A stretch of DNA of 64,000 nucleotides from an uncultured SAR116 cluster alpha proteobacterium (GCA_902550555.1 CACCZR010000003.1:1-64000), one strand, 5' to 3'. Shown: positions 27,170-36,746, counted from the first letter of the stretch. The notes: a model not told the origin generated them from the sequence alone. Numbers and translations are program-made.

Positions 27170-29176
27170 TTAAATCAATAATGGAGCAATTACTAAACTA
27201 ACAATCGCCATCACGTTTATCAAAATATTCATTGAAGGTCCTGAAGTGTCTTTCAATGGATCTCCAACTGTGTCTCCAACTACAGCCGCTTTGTGAACTT
27301 CAGATCCCTTTCCACCATAATTGCCTTTTTCAACAAATTTTTTGGCATTATCCCACGCCCCACCTGCATTAGACATCATTAGAGCCATCATAACACAACA
27401 TATCAAAGCTCCGCCTAACATACCTCCGAGCGCTTTAGGACCTAAAATAAATCCTACTATTACTGGCGCAAGAACGGCAAGGGACCCTGGCAGTATCATT
27501 TTTCTTAAAGCTGCTTGTGTAGCAATGTCAACACATTTTGCAGTATCTGGTTTTGCTTTACCTTCAAGCAAGCCTGGTATCTCTTTAAACTGTCTTCTTA
27601 TTTCTTTTATCATATCGAAGGCAGCATCTCCAACTGCAGTCATTGTCATTGCACTTACCAAAAATGGGAAAATTCCCCCTAAAAACATACCGCTTAGTAC
27701 CAGAGGATCATTTATAGCAAGAACAAACGTTGGATCACTCATTGATATTTTTTCAATATAGGCGCTTATTAATGCAAGAGCAGCCAAAGCTGCTGCACTA
27801 ATTGCAAAACCTTTTCCAATGGCTGCAGTTGTATTTCCAACTTCATCTAAAGAATCAGTTATTTCTCTTGTCTTTTTCCCCATTTCTGCCATCTCTGCTA
27901 TACCCCCAGCATTATCAGCAACAGGTCCATAAGCATCAATTGCCATTGTTATTCCAACCGTACTCAACATACCAATAGCAGCAATTCCGACGCCGTATAA
28001 TCCAGCAAAATAATTAGAAGTAAAAATAATACATACAATTGTAAAAACTGGTATAGCAACTGACTGCATTCCAGTGGCCAATCCCGTAATCATAATAGTC
28101 GCTGAACCTGTTTCTCCACCTTTAGCAATTTTCTTAACTGGAGGACCTCCAGTATAGTATTCTGTAACAAGACCTACGATTATCCCACCAATAGATCCAA
28201 TTAGAACTGCAGCCCAAACACCAGATGAAATACCTAAATTTTTAACTAGAAAAAATGATGCTACAATAAACACGACTGCTGAACCAATAGTTCCAAATCT
28301 TAGAGCAATTTCAGGACTTTTATTAGAAAATAATCGAACCATCAAAATACCAATAATTGAACAGATAAGACCCAGTGAAGCTAGAGCTAAAGGCATTAAC
28401 TGCAACATATATTGATCACCACCCAGTTTTGTAATAGTCGCAGATGTCATTGATGCTGCTAAAGCAATAGAAGCAATCATTGACCCACAGTATGATTCAA
28501 ATATGTCTGAACCCATTCCAGCAACATCTCCTACATTATCCCCGACATTATCTGCAATTACACCTGGATTCCTTGGATCATCTTCTGGTATACCTGCTTC
28601 TACTTTACCAACAAGATCAGCCCCAACATCCGCACTTTTAGTAAAAATTCCACCACCTACACGAGAAAATAAAGCAACTGAAGAAGCTCCCATTGCAAAT
28701 CCTTCAATTGAATGAATGGTTTTGATGTCTCCTCCAAAATAATAAAATAAAATTCCTACTCCAAATAGACCCATAGAAGCTACAGTCAATCCCATGATAG
28801 AACCACCAAAAAATGCAACATTAAGAGCCTCAGAAGCACCTTTCTCATTAGCTGCGACAGCAGTTCTAACATTAGCTTTTGTTGCAGTATACATTCCAAT
28901 AAAACCTGCAACACCAGAACATGCAGCTCCTACAAAAAAAGAAATAGCTGTTTCCCAACCCAAACTAAAATATAAAGCAACAATACAAACAACACAGAAT
29001 AAGGCTAATCTTTTATATTCACTTGCCATAAATACCATAGCACCAAGATGAATCTCGTCTCCAATCTCTTTGACCTTTCCTGACCCTTCTGGAGATGCTT
29101 TAACTTTTAAGTAAACAAAGTATGCACTTAATAATCCTAATATGCCTAAAAAAATTGGTAATATGTTATTGATCAT
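27170..29176 (-). CDS. hppA: Membrane-bound ion-pumping pyrophosphatase
   Basis: 668 aa, about sixteen membrane helices. The catalytic block [22 protein letters not shown] (183-204), [14 protein letters not shown] (209-222) and [16 protein letters not shown] (414-429) are intact. GNTT is followed by Ala451 in [11 protein letters not shown]+-independent enzymes carry Lys at that place, so a K+-dependent enzyme is predicted. The gate glutamate is Glu227 in FESYCGS, the position used by Na+-pumping (and some H+-pumping) enzymes rather than the plant type. It pumps Na+ or H+ with energy from pyrophosphate. The gene stands alone between two unrelated genes. Confidence 0.95.
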   Translation of the reverse strand: MINNILPIFLGILGLLSAYFVYLKVKASPEGSGKVKEIGDEIHLGAMVFMASEYKRLALFCVVCIVALYFSLGWETAISFFVGAACSGVAGFIGMYTATKANVRTAVAANEKGASEALNVAFFGGSIMGLTVASMGLFGVGILFYYFGGDIKTIHSIEGFAMGASSVALFSRVGGGIFTKSADVGADLVGKVEAGIPEDDPRNPGVIADNVGDNVGDVAGMGSDIFESYCGSMIASIALAASMTSATITKLGGDQYMLQLMPLALASLGLICSIIGILMVRLFSNKSPEIALRFGTIGSAVVFIVASFFLVKNLGISSGVWAAVLIGSIGGIIVGLVTEYYTGGPPVKKIAKGGETGSATIMITGLATGMQSVAIPVFTIVCIIFTSNYFAGLYGVGIAAIGMLSTVGITMAIDAYGPVADNAGGIAEMAEMGKKTREITDSLDEVGNTTAAIGKGFAISAAALAALALISAYIEKISMSDPTFVLAINDPLVLSGMFLGGIFPFLVSAMTMTAVGDAAFDMIKEIRRQFKEIPGLLEGKAKPDTAKCVDIATQAALRKMILPGSLAVLAPVIVGFILGPKALGGMLGGALICCVMMALMMSNAGGAWDNAKKFVEKGNYGGKGSEVHKAAVVGDTVGDPLKDTSGPSMNILINVMAIVSLVIAPLLI

Positions 29177-29197
29177 GTCATTCTCCAGAATTTTATA

Positions 29198-29722
29198 TCA
29201 TCTTATATATATGTAATTTATTTTTTGTAAATTATTAATTATAAATTTTAAATTATTTTTTTGTATAGCAATACAACCATTTGTATTCCTCAAATCAATA
29301 AAAGAACAGTGGAGAAATATTGCACTTCCTTTATTTCTAATAGTAGGATTTTGATTATAATTTAATTCTAAAATAATATCATAAACATCATCACATCTAT
29401 ATAATTTTTCATATGAATATTTAAAGTTAGGAATTAAATCTACTAATTGATTATATTTTTTACTGTCAACATCGTCACACCATCCATAATTTTCACGAAT
29501 GTAATAAATTTTGTTTTTTATAGATTTTCTAAAAGGAATATTTAATTTTTTATCTCTTCTTAAAAAAATAGATTTAACAGTAAATTTACCTATTGGTGTA
29601 CATTTATCACCTTCTCTTTTCTTATAATTTGGAACCTTGCCATTTTTCCCAAGCTGACAAAAAAAAATTTTTTTTTTAAATATTAGTTTACATTTATAAA
29701 TAGTATTAAGGTATATGATCAT
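29198..29722 (-). CDS. YkuD-family L,D-transpeptidase-like protein
   Basis: 174 aa. The YkuD core shows CTPIGKFTV (41-49), YGWCDDV near 79, YDIILELNYNQNP near 114-126, SAIFLHCS with His138, and NTNGCIAI with the catalytic Cys150. In most members the last motif is (T/S)-(H/E)-G-C-(V/I); the asparagine here is a small departure. The alphaproteobacterial branch with FLHxxxxxxxxxxxGC is the match. No signal peptide is visible, which is unusual, because these enzymes act on periplasmic peptidoglycan; a short hydrophobic stretch at the start might still act as an export signal. It is divergent from ampG, 61 bases away. Confidence 0.8.
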   Translation of the reverse strand: MIIYLNTIYKCKLIFKKKIFFCQLGKNGKVPNYKKREGDKCTPIGKFTVKSIFLRRDKKLNIPFRKSIKNKIYYIRENYGWCDDVDSKKYNQLVDLIPNFKYSYEKLYRCDDVYDIILELNYNQNPTIRNKGSAIFLHCSFIDLRNTNGCIAIQKNNLKFIINNLQKINYIYIR

Positions 29723-29783
29723 TCTATAATAAGTCTTAAAATGTTAAATTTAACTATAATATATATTGAGCCAAAATTTTAAA

Positions 29784-31151
29784 ATGAAAAATTTAAAGAA
29801 AAATAAGTTTGAAACTATCAAAGTATTTTTAGAAGTTCGAATGTTAAAAATTTTTCTACTTGGAATTATAAGTGGTTTTCCATGGGTATTAATTGGTTCA
29901 AGTTTGAGTCTTTGGCTTAAAGAAGAGGGCTTAAGTAGAAGTACAATCGGCTGGGCTGGAGCCATATTTGCAGTATATGCAATCAACTATCTATGGGCTC
30001 CTCTAGTTGATAAATTAAAAATATTTTGGCTTACAAAAAAAATTGGACACAGAAAATCTTGGATCTTTTTGATGCAATTATTTATAGGTATATCATTATT
30101 AATTTGGTCAAGCATTGATCCAGAAAAAAATTTATTCTTTATAATCTTAATTGGTTTGCTAATCGCAATTTTTTCATCAACACAAGACATATCCATTGAT
30201 GCATTAAGAATTGAACAGATAAAATCAAATGAAAATAACATAATGGCAGCTGCAGCTTCAATGGTTGTGATGGGTTGGTGGACAGGATTCAAAATCGGTG
30301 GTTTAGTTTCACTTTTTGTTTCAGATTATTTTGAAAAAATCGGACTTTATAATTATTGGCAAATTACTTTTATTTTTCTATTTTTTATTTTAATGCTGTT
30401 AAATTTCTTATTGTTAACTATTGAAGAAAAATCAAAACACTTATCAAATAAAAATGAATTAAATATTTTGAAAAATTCAAAAATATCTATTTTTGGAAAA
30501 CAAATAAATTTTATCCTATCATGGATGTTTGAAACTATCATTTCTCCAATATATGATTTTTTTAAAAAAAATGGTTTATCAATTGGCATAGGTTTACTTG
30601 CTTTTTTATTTTTATTTAAGATTGGAGAAGCTTTTCTTGGGCGTATGTCGTTAATTTTTTATAAAGAAATAGGATTCACGAAATCAGACATTGGCATCTT
30701 TTCAAAAGGCCTCGGATGGATCACTACTGTTTTATTCACCTTAATAGGAGGATTTTTGACTATAAAAATTGGATTGGTAAGATCAATTTTTATTGCAGGA
30801 ATTTTTATGGCTATTACAAATCTTTTGTTCTCAGTATTATTTTGGACAGGAAAAAATTATATAATTTTTTCAATTGCAGTTATTTTAGATGATCTTGCAG
30901 CTGCATTTGCTACTGTAGCTTTTGTTGCTTTTATATCTGTTTTAGTTAATAGGCAATATACAGCAACGCAATATGCCTTGTTAGCTTCAATCGGCACTTT
31001 AGGAAGGACAACTTTAGCGTCTTCATCAGGTAGCTTAGTTGACTATTTAAATGGTGATTGGGGTTTATTTTTTATAATTACTTGTCTAATGGTTGTTCCA
31101 TCATTAATTCTAATTTTTTTCTTAAAAGGGAAGATTAAAGCACTAAATTAA
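29784..31151 (+). CDS. ampG: AmpG-like muropeptide permease (MFS)
   Basis: 455 aa from the ATG at 29784 (a TTG at 29766 is also in frame but has no clear ribosome-binding site). About twelve to fourteen membrane helices. FLLGIISGFPWVLIGSSLSLWLKEEGLSR near 25-50 and YLWAPLVDK near 68 are AmpG signatures; SQTDISIDALRIEQ is near 138, and the second half repeats the MFS pattern. AmpG imports GlcNAc-anhydroMurNAc peptides from the periplasm by proton symport. The downstream ligase gene begins four bases after the stop, so they are one unit. With anmK, murQ and GH84 nearby it completes an import-to-cytosol recycling route. Confidence 0.88.
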   Translation: MKNLKKNKFETIKVFLEVRMLKIFLLGIISGFPWVLIGSSLSLWLKEEGLSRSTIGWAGAIFAVYAINYLWAPLVDKLKIFWLTKKIGHRKSWIFLMQLFIGISLLIWSSIDPEKNLFFIILIGLLIAIFSSTQDISIDALRIEQIKSNENNIMAAAASMVVMGWWTGFKIGGLVSLFVSDYFEKIGLYNYWQITFIFLFFILMLLNFLLLTIEEKSKHLSNKNELNILKNSKISIFGKQINFILSWMFETIISPIYDFFKKNGLSIGIGLLAFLFLFKIGEAFLGRMSLIFYKEIGFTKSDIGIFSKGLGWITTVLFTLIGGFLTIKIGLVRSIFIAGIFMAITNLLFSVLFWTGKNYIIFSIAVILDDLAAAFATVAFVAFISVLVNRQYTATQYALLASIGTLGRTTLASSSGSLVDYLNGDWGLFFIITCLMVVPSLILIFFLKGKIKALN

Positions 31152-31155
31152 TATT

Positions 31156-32451
31156 ATGATCTTAAAATATTTTAGTACAAATGACTTTGATTTAAATTTT
31201 ATTTTTTACAATGGTTTAAGTAAAATAAAAAATTTATCAAAATTTCAAAAAATTATGACCTATTTTTGGATTTTAGGACCTTTTATTTTTCTAATTGAAA
31301 GAGATCCAGCAGATTTATGGTTAACACTTATTTCAATAATCTTCCTAATAAGATGCTTTTACAAAAAAGATTGGAATTGGGCAGGGCAGCTTTGGTTTGT
31401 CTTTGCTTTTTTGTTTTGGCTCTCAAGTATGATTTCTGGAATTTTAGGACCTTATGATAAATATTCATTTTTTCAAGGATTTATATGGATTAGATTCCCA
31501 TTATATGTAGCAGCCGCACAAGTATGGTTGGGCAAAGATCGAGATGTTAGAATGGTAATGTTTGTCTCTATTTTAATTGGAATGTTAATAATGTGTTTAA
31601 TCCTATTGGCTGAAAATATTTATGAACCCAAAGAAAGATTATCTTGGCCATATGGAGACTTAGTTCCTGGAAGCTACTTGGCGAAAATATCATTACCTAT
31701 CTATTGTACTTTCATTGCTCTAATTACTATTAAATTTAAAAGGTTTTCTTTATTGAGTTTAATTCTATCACTTACTTCACTGACTTTAGTTATGTCAACT
31801 GGAGAAAGGGGAAATTTCTTAATCCGATTTTTTAGTGGAATTTTAGCTTTCTTTTCATGGAAATATAATAAAGTAAATATAATTAAATCATTTGTAATTT
31901 TTTTGGCAATTATCTTTTTAATAATAACTTCACTTTTAAGCCTTAACAAATCTTATTACGATAGATACGTAACTCATTTTTTTAAATCAATACCAATTAT
32001 AAATATATCAAATGATAATTCTTATTGGGGTGCTTGGAGATCTGGTATTCAGCAAGGATTGATTAAACCAATGATTGGACTAGGTCCCTCTAGCTCAAGA
32101 AAGCACTGCAAAACCTTGCCAAAAAAAGAAATAGATTGGTTGCCTGGTAAAAATTATTGTGGGAATCACCCACATAATTTTTATATACAATTATTTTCAG
32201 AAACAGGGGTTTTAGGATTAACTTTGGGGATATTCATGTTTTATCATTTATTTCAGACTTGTTATAAAGGCAGACAATCAAATCCAAAATGCCCAATAAC
32301 TTCTATTTGTTATATAATACCTTTAGCATTCTTTTTTCCATTTCAACAAACAGGGAGTTTTTTTGGTCAATGGGGGAATTTATTTATTTGGTTTCCAATA
32401 GGTTTTTGTATTGCTTATATACAAGATTACAAGTCAATTTTTACAAAATAA
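31156..32451 (+). CDS. waaL: O-antigen ligase family membrane protein
   Basis: 431 aa, about ten to twelve membrane helices with a large loop between residues 280 and 345. The HPHNFYIQLFSETGVLGLTLG segment near 336-356 holds the H-x-H-N and E-x-G pattern conserved in WaaL/Wzy_C proteins, and GLGPSSSRKHC precedes it. This family joins the O-chain to lipid A-core on the periplasmic face. It starts four bases after ampG and its end overlaps the GT4 gene on the other strand by 18 bases. The Wzy-like gene in the first cluster could be the polymerase, leaving this as ligase; the assignment between them is inferred from position. Confidence 0.8.
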   Translation: MILKYFSTNDFDLNFIFYNGLSKIKNLSKFQKIMTYFWILGPFIFLIERDPADLWLTLISIIFLIRCFYKKDWNWAGQLWFVFAFLFWLSSMISGILGPYDKYSFFQGFIWIRFPLYVAAAQVWLGKDRDVRMVMFVSILIGMLIMCLILLAENIYEPKERLSWPYGDLVPGSYLAKISLPIYCTFIALITIKFKRFSLLSLILSLTSLTLVMSTGERGNFLIRFFSGILAFFSWKYNKVNIIKSFVIFLAIIFLIITSLLSLNKSYYDRYVTHFFKSIPIINISNDNSYWGAWRSGIQQGLIKPMIGLGPSSSRKHCKTLPKKEIDWLPGKNYCGNHPHNFYIQLFSETGVLGLTLGIFMFYHLFQTCYKGRQSNPKCPITSICYIIPLAFFFPFQQTGSFFGQWGNLFIWFPIGFCIAYIQDYKSIFTK

Positions 32452-33531
32452 TTCTTTACGATGATCATCTAAAATTGAAGAAATTTTTTTGGAATTAAAA
32501 TTAAAATTTTCCCATGATTTTTTTTGGAGTTCTTTAAGCATCGACGTATTTGACAAAATTTGTTTTAAATTTTTTGAAATTTTTTTGGAATTTATTTGAT
32601 CAATTAAAATGCCATTGTTAGAGATTATTTCAGGCAACCCCCCTGAATTAGAGGAAATTATTGCAATACCATTTGACATAGCTTCAGCAGCAACTAATCC
32701 AAATGGTTCATTCCACCTTGAGGGTATTACAATTATAGATGTCTCTGACATAATATTGCTTAAATCTGCAGAATTAATAAACCCTAACATCTCTGCTCTA
32801 TCACCTAAAGATTCAAAATCATGTTTTATTTTCCGTGAATAGTGGTCTAATTTATTTATTCCAAGTCTTGGTGTACCAATAATTTTGAAATTCCAATCTT
32901 TAAAATCTTTATAAATTTCTTTTATTGCATCAACAAAGAGATCCACACCTTTTTCTTTTACTATCCTACCTACATAAATTATTTGTTTTAATTTTTTAGG
33001 CATAATTTTTTGAACTCTTCTCACCCCGTTGTATAGAACAACAACCTTACCAAGGTCATCTTTAATACCGTCCAAAAACCTTTTTTTTATATAGTTACTT
33101 ACACAAAAAATTTTATCTAATCTTAATAATAATTTTTTCCTGTCATTAATAGAAAAAGATCCTTTCATTTCTAATGGGTCATTGTGAAGAAAAAGTGTGA
33201 TCAAATTTGTACTTTTTATTTTTGAGTAAATTTTATTAACCAGATAAGGTCTATTATGAATTTCAATTAATTGACGTATATTTTGTTCGTTATTTATAAC
33301 CTTACACATTTCTTGAGCGATATTTTCATTTTTACTTTTCAGAAAATTCCAAGAATTTTCTATACCCACAAAATTATCTTTATACATTGGGTCTTTTAAA
33401 TTATGCCCAAAAACCCTTATTTGTTTTTTATATTTACTAAATTGCAAATTATTTGCTACCGTCAAACTGACAGATGAGGCTTTATTTTTCGAAAATTTTT
33501 CTTTATATGGAAGTAAAATATTAATTAACAT
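32434..33531 (-). CDS. GT4-family glycosyltransferase
   Basis: 365 aa GT-B fold. The C-terminal donor half is clear: VVLYNGVRRVQ near 175, IIYVGRIVKEKGVDLFVDA near 189, MLGFINSADLSNIM near 247, and the EX7E-type ending NEPFGLVAAEAMSNG near 273-287. The N-terminal half is less conserved but includes the EIHNRPYLVNKIYSKIK block. It is expected to add one sugar to a core or lipid-linked glycan on the cytoplasmic side. It is convergent with the ligase gene and divergent from the GT8-like gene 45 bases away, so LPS core assembly is likely. Donor unknown. Confidence 0.85.
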   Translation of the reverse strand: MLINILLPYKEKFSKNKASSVSLTVANNLQFSKYKKQIRVFGHNLKDPMYKDNFVGIENSWNFLKSKNENIAQEMCKVINNEQNIRQLIEIHNRPYLVNKIYSKIKSTNLITLFLHNDPLEMKGSFSINDRKKLLLRLDKIFCVSNYIKKRFLDGIKDDLGKVVVLYNGVRRVQKIMPKKLKQIIYVGRIVKEKGVDLFVDAIKEIYKDFKDWNFKIIGTPRLGINKLDHYSRKIKHDFESLGDRAEMLGFINSADLSNIMSETSIIVIPSRWNEPFGLVAAEAMSNGIAIISSNSGGLPEIISNNGILIDQINSKKISKNLKQILSNTSMLKELQKKSWENFNFNSKKISSILDDHRKELFCKN

Positions 33532-33576
33532 AGTCTAAAATGATTATTTACTTATGATTAAAGGTATAAGTTAAAA

Positions 33577-34329
33577 TTGCAAACAATAATATGCATGAAG
33601 TGGGGAGATAGATATGATTATAATTATGTAAATAATTTATATTCATCTATCAAAACACATACCAAAAATAAAACTAAGCTTATATGTTTTACCGATAATG
33701 ATGAAAATATTGTTAGCGACGTTATATGTAAACCACTTCCTCAAATAAAAATTCCAAAGGAATTATCTGAAACTCCCTGGAGAAAATTGAGCATATGGAA
33801 ATATCCATTACATGAATTAAATGGAGATATTCTTTTTTTAGATTTAGACTTGGTAATTACAAATAACTTAGATAAATTTTTCAATTATAAACCAGGAACT
33901 TTTTGTGTAATTGAAAATTGGACACAAATAGGGAAGGGCATTGGAAACACAAGCTGTTTTAGATTTCCTGTAAAAAAACATAAATATATTTTTGAAGAGT
34001 TTGAAAAAAATTCAAACTTGTTTTGGAGAAAATACCACATTGAACAGGTCTATATAAGTAAAACAATAAAGGAACAAAATTTTTGGCCTCAAAATTGGTG
34101 TAAAAGTTTTAAACACAACTTACTACCAAAATGGCCTATTAGATTATGGAAACCTGCAGAATTACCAAATGATACGAGTATTGTTGCATTTACTGGAAAA
34201 CCCGATCCAGAAGATGTGTTAAATGAAAAATGGCCTGTGCCTAAAAATAAATTTTATAAAAAAATTTATAAACAAGTTAAACGTCCAGATTGGTTGACAA
34301 AAAACTGGAAAATTAATTCAATACATTGA
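33577..34329 (+). CDS. Putative GT-A-fold glycosyltransferase with DxD motif
   Basis: 250 aa from a TTG at 33577, which keeps the MQTIICMKWGDRYDYNYVN start typical for this group; the first ATG (33595) would cut six residues. ILFLDLDLVIT (85-95) carries the DxD metal site of GT8-like transferases, and the WPQNWCKSFKH block near 164 and FTGKPDPEDVL near 207 complete the fold. Such small transferases add sugars to LPS core or surface glycans. Its end overlaps the D-2-hydroxyacid dehydrogenase gene tail to tail by 17 bases. The exact reaction cannot be told. Confidence 0.75.
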   Translation: MQTIICMKWGDRYDYNYVNNLYSSIKTHTKNKTKLICFTDNDENIVSDVICKPLPQIKIPKELSETPWRKLSIWKYPLHELNGDILFLDLDLVITNNLDKFFNYKPGTFCVIENWTQIGKGIGNTSCFRFPVKKHKYIFEEFEKNSNLFWRKYHIEQVYISKTIKEQNFWPQNWCKSFKHNLLPKWPIRLWKPAELPNDTSIVAFTGKPDPEDVLNEKWPVPKNKFYKKIYKQVKRPDWLTKNWKINSIH

Positions 34330-35272
34330 TAGGCTTTCCATTTATATATGAAATAATTGCATCAACATATCCTTGGTGGAATTTTTCATAAGTCTCTGAA
34401 GAGACATAACCAAGGTGAGGAGTTAGAACAACGTTATAATTATTCGATAGTTCTCGAAACTCATGTTTTTCTGGCAGAGGCTCAACATCGTAAACATCTA
34501 AGCCGACTCCTGAAATAGAGTGATTTTTTATAGAATTTATTAAATCCTCTTCATTAATGATAGGTCCTCTACTTGTATTGATAATTATTGATGTTTTCTT
34601 CATCATTCGAATTTTTGAATAGTCTATAAACCCTCTTGTTCTCTCAGATAATTTAGTATGAATTGATAATACATCAGAAAATTTAAACATTTCATCTAAA
34701 GATACTAAAGTTACGTTTTCTAAATCACAAATCTCTTTAGTTAGATTATGACTCCAAGCAATTACATTCATTCCAAAAGCTTTCCCAAATTTAGCGACTT
34801 GTTTACCTTGTTTTCCCAGGCCAAAAATTCCTAATGTCTTTCCGTATAATGTTCTTCCTATCGATGTTTGCCAATTACCATTTTTCATGTTTACAAACTC
34901 TTGAGAAATATTTCTCCAAACTACTTGTGTTAATAGCCAAGAAAGTTCAGCTGTAGATTCTATTCTGTTTTCAGTTCCACAAAAAACAATTTTTCTTTTG
35001 TTAAGAGCTTCTTTGTCTACAGAAGGATTCCACATTCCAGTTGTAATAACTAATTTAAGCTTGGGTAATTGATCAATTATACTTGAACTCAATAATGTTC
35101 TTTCTCTCATTAAACATAATGCATCAAAATCTGATAAATACTTCACTAATTCATTTGAATCATCAAAATATTTATTAAAAATTTTCAAGTTAATTTTACC
35201 CTCTAATTCAGACCAATTTCCAAACTTTTTTGTTACATTTTGATAATCATCTAAAACTGCTACATTTAACAT
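34313..35272 (-). CDS. D-2-hydroxyacid dehydrogenase family protein
   Basis: 319 aa. NAD motif LGIFGLGKQGKQVAKFGKAFG is near 148-168; the catalytic triad is in STSRGPIINEEDL near 233 (Arg), DVYDVEPLP near 260-268 (Glu) and TPHLGYVS near 285 (His). It reduces a 2-keto acid to a D-2-hydroxyacid or the reverse; phosphoglycerate dehydrogenase-like members belong to the same family, but the length and lack of an ACT domain argue against SerA. It lies directly after the TcuA-like flavoprotein gene (one-base spacing), so they probably serve one catabolic route. Substrate unknown. Confidence 0.87.
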   Translation of the reverse strand: MLNVAVLDDYQNVTKKFGNWSELEGKINLKIFNKYFDDSNELVKYLSDFDALCLMRERTLLSSSIIDQLPKLKLVITTGMWNPSVDKEALNKRKIVFCGTENRIESTAELSWLLTQVVWRNISQEFVNMKNGNWQTSIGRTLYGKTLGIFGLGKQGKQVAKFGKAFGMNVIAWSHNLTKEICDLENVTLVSLDEMFKFSDVLSIHTKLSERTRGFIDYSKIRMMKKTSIIINTSRGPIINEEDLINSIKNHSISGVGLDVYDVEPLPEKHEFRELSNNYNVVLTPHLGYVSSETYEKFHQGYVDAIISYINGKPINVLN

Positions 35273-35273
35273 T

Positions 35274-36746
35274 TTACAAACCTAAAGCTGCAGCACTTCC
35301 AGCTTTTCTTCCAAACACTGCACCAGAAGTTAAGCCAGAACCACCGGGATAACCATTTAAGAATACGCCACCAACTAATTCTCCACAGGCATAAAGTCCT
35401 TGAATATTTTGATCATTTTGATCTAAAACATTTCCATTCTTAGAAATTTTTAATCCACCATATGTGAATGTTATACCTCCAGTTACAGGATATGCTCGAT
35501 AAGGTGGTTTATCTAAGGCAAGCGCCCAATTTGATTTTGGTATTTCAAGGTCTATTGTTTTTCTTCCATCAAGAATAGTGGGATCAAAATTTCTATTGGA
35601 TTTGCAAGACTTGTTAAACTCTCTCACTGTAGACAAACATTGTTTAAAATTAACACCATCCATTTTCTCTATTAATTCTTCTAGAGTGTTTGCTTCTACA
35701 TAATGTGCATCTTCAAAAAAATACTCGTCATAAAGTAAATGTTTAACTTTTTCATCAAAAATCTGCCATGCAAAATGTCCAGGTTGTTCTAAAACCCGAG
35801 CTCCATATTGAGCATAAGTATAATTTCTAAAATTTTTTCCTTCATCTAAAAACCTTTTTCCATCTGCATTAATCATAACCCCAAGAAAATAACATATTTT
35901 CCTGTATTTTTTTCTTTCGCCTGGTTCTAAATCTAAATTACCAAAATCTTTCATATGAAGATCCATTGGTGTTGCATGACAAGAACCAAATTGTCCATTG
36001 AGAGCAGCTCCTAAATCCATAGCCATTTTCAATCCATCACCTGTATTGTTTGGTGTACCTCTTACTTTAGCAACACCCCAATGATCCCCTAAATACTTTG
36101 ATCTCATTTCTTTATTAGCCTCAAATCCACCAGATGCTAAGATAACTGCGTCAGCAATAAAATTATAGTCTTTAGTTTTTACACCTATTATTTTTTCTTC
36201 TTCTTTAATAAGCTCAGCGACTGGGGTTTCATACTCTATCTCACCACCAAGTTTTTTAAAGGCTTCTAATTCTTGATCAAATAATCCTACACCTTCATTT
36301 TTTGATGCTAAGGTTAATCCTCCCCAAAAAATAAACTTCCCACCTTTTTCAAAACTTTGCCTTTGATATATTGGCTCAAATTTTACATCATGAGATGCTA
36401 ACCATTTCATAGTGTCATAGGATTCATTAATCAAAGTTTTTTGTTCAATGGTGAGAGGTTTTCCGTCATTAAAACTTAGGAGATCTTCAGAAAACTTCTC
36501 TTTTGAATATTTACCAAAATTAGTTTTTTCTAATCTTGGGTCATTTGGATCTTTTAACAATGGTTTTAATTCATCACCGTTATTGTATACAAATCTCATG
36601 GCACCTGCAGTATACTTTGTATTTCCACCAGCCAAGTTCTCATTAGCTTTTTCTAAAATTTTTACAGTTGCTCCTTTTTCTAATGCAGAAATTCCTGCAC
36701 ACAAAGCAGCATTACCTGAGCCTACAATGATAAGTTTTTTGGACAT
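35274..36746 (-). CDS. tcuA: FAD-dependent tricarballylate dehydrogenase-like flavoprotein
   Basis: 490 aa. The FAD fingerprint IIVGSGNAALCAGISALEKGA is at 6-26; AGGNTKYTAGAMRFVY near 39-54 and the GGFEANKEMR block near 206 follow; the C-terminal region ends with GELVGGVFLNGYPGGSGLTSGAVFGRKAG. This arrangement is that of TcuA and other fumarate-reductase-like flavoproteins. It oxidises tricarballylate to cis-aconitate in Salmonella. The partner TcuB and the transporter TcuC are not present, so the substrate here may differ. It is cytoplasmic and one base away from the hydroxyacid dehydrogenase gene. Confidence 0.82.
   Translation of the reverse strand: MSKKLIIVGSGNAALCAGISALEKGATVKILEKANENLAGGNTKYTAGAMRFVYNNGDELKPLLKDPNDPRLEKTNFGKYSKEKFSEDLLSFNDGKPLTIEQKTLINESYDTMKWLASHDVKFEPIYQRQSFEKGGKFIFWGGLTLASKNEGVGLFDQELEAFKKLGGEIEYETPVAELIKEEEKIIGVKTKDYNFIADAVILASGGFEANKEMRSKYLGDHWGVAKVRGTPNNTGDGLKMAMDLGAALNGQFGSCHATPMDLHMKDFGNLDLEPGERKKYRKICYFLGVMINADGKRFLDEGKNFRNYTYAQYGARVLEQPGHFAWQIFDEKVKHLLYDEYFFEDAHYVEANTLEELIEKMDGVNFKQCLSTVREFNKSCKSNRNFDPTILDGRKTIDLEIPKSNWALALDKPPYRAYPVTGGITFTYGGLKISKNGNVLDQNDQNIQGLYACGELVGGVFLNGYPGGSGLTSGAVFGRKAGSAAALGL

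Noticed and set aside
27321..29051. Open frames on the plus strand opposite hppA
   Set aside because: They mirror a strongly conserved pyrophosphatase and have no ribosome sites or recognisable domains.
29766..29783. TTG start for ampG
   Set aside because: No ribosome-binding site upstream, and the ATG at 29784 leaves the first membrane helix intact.
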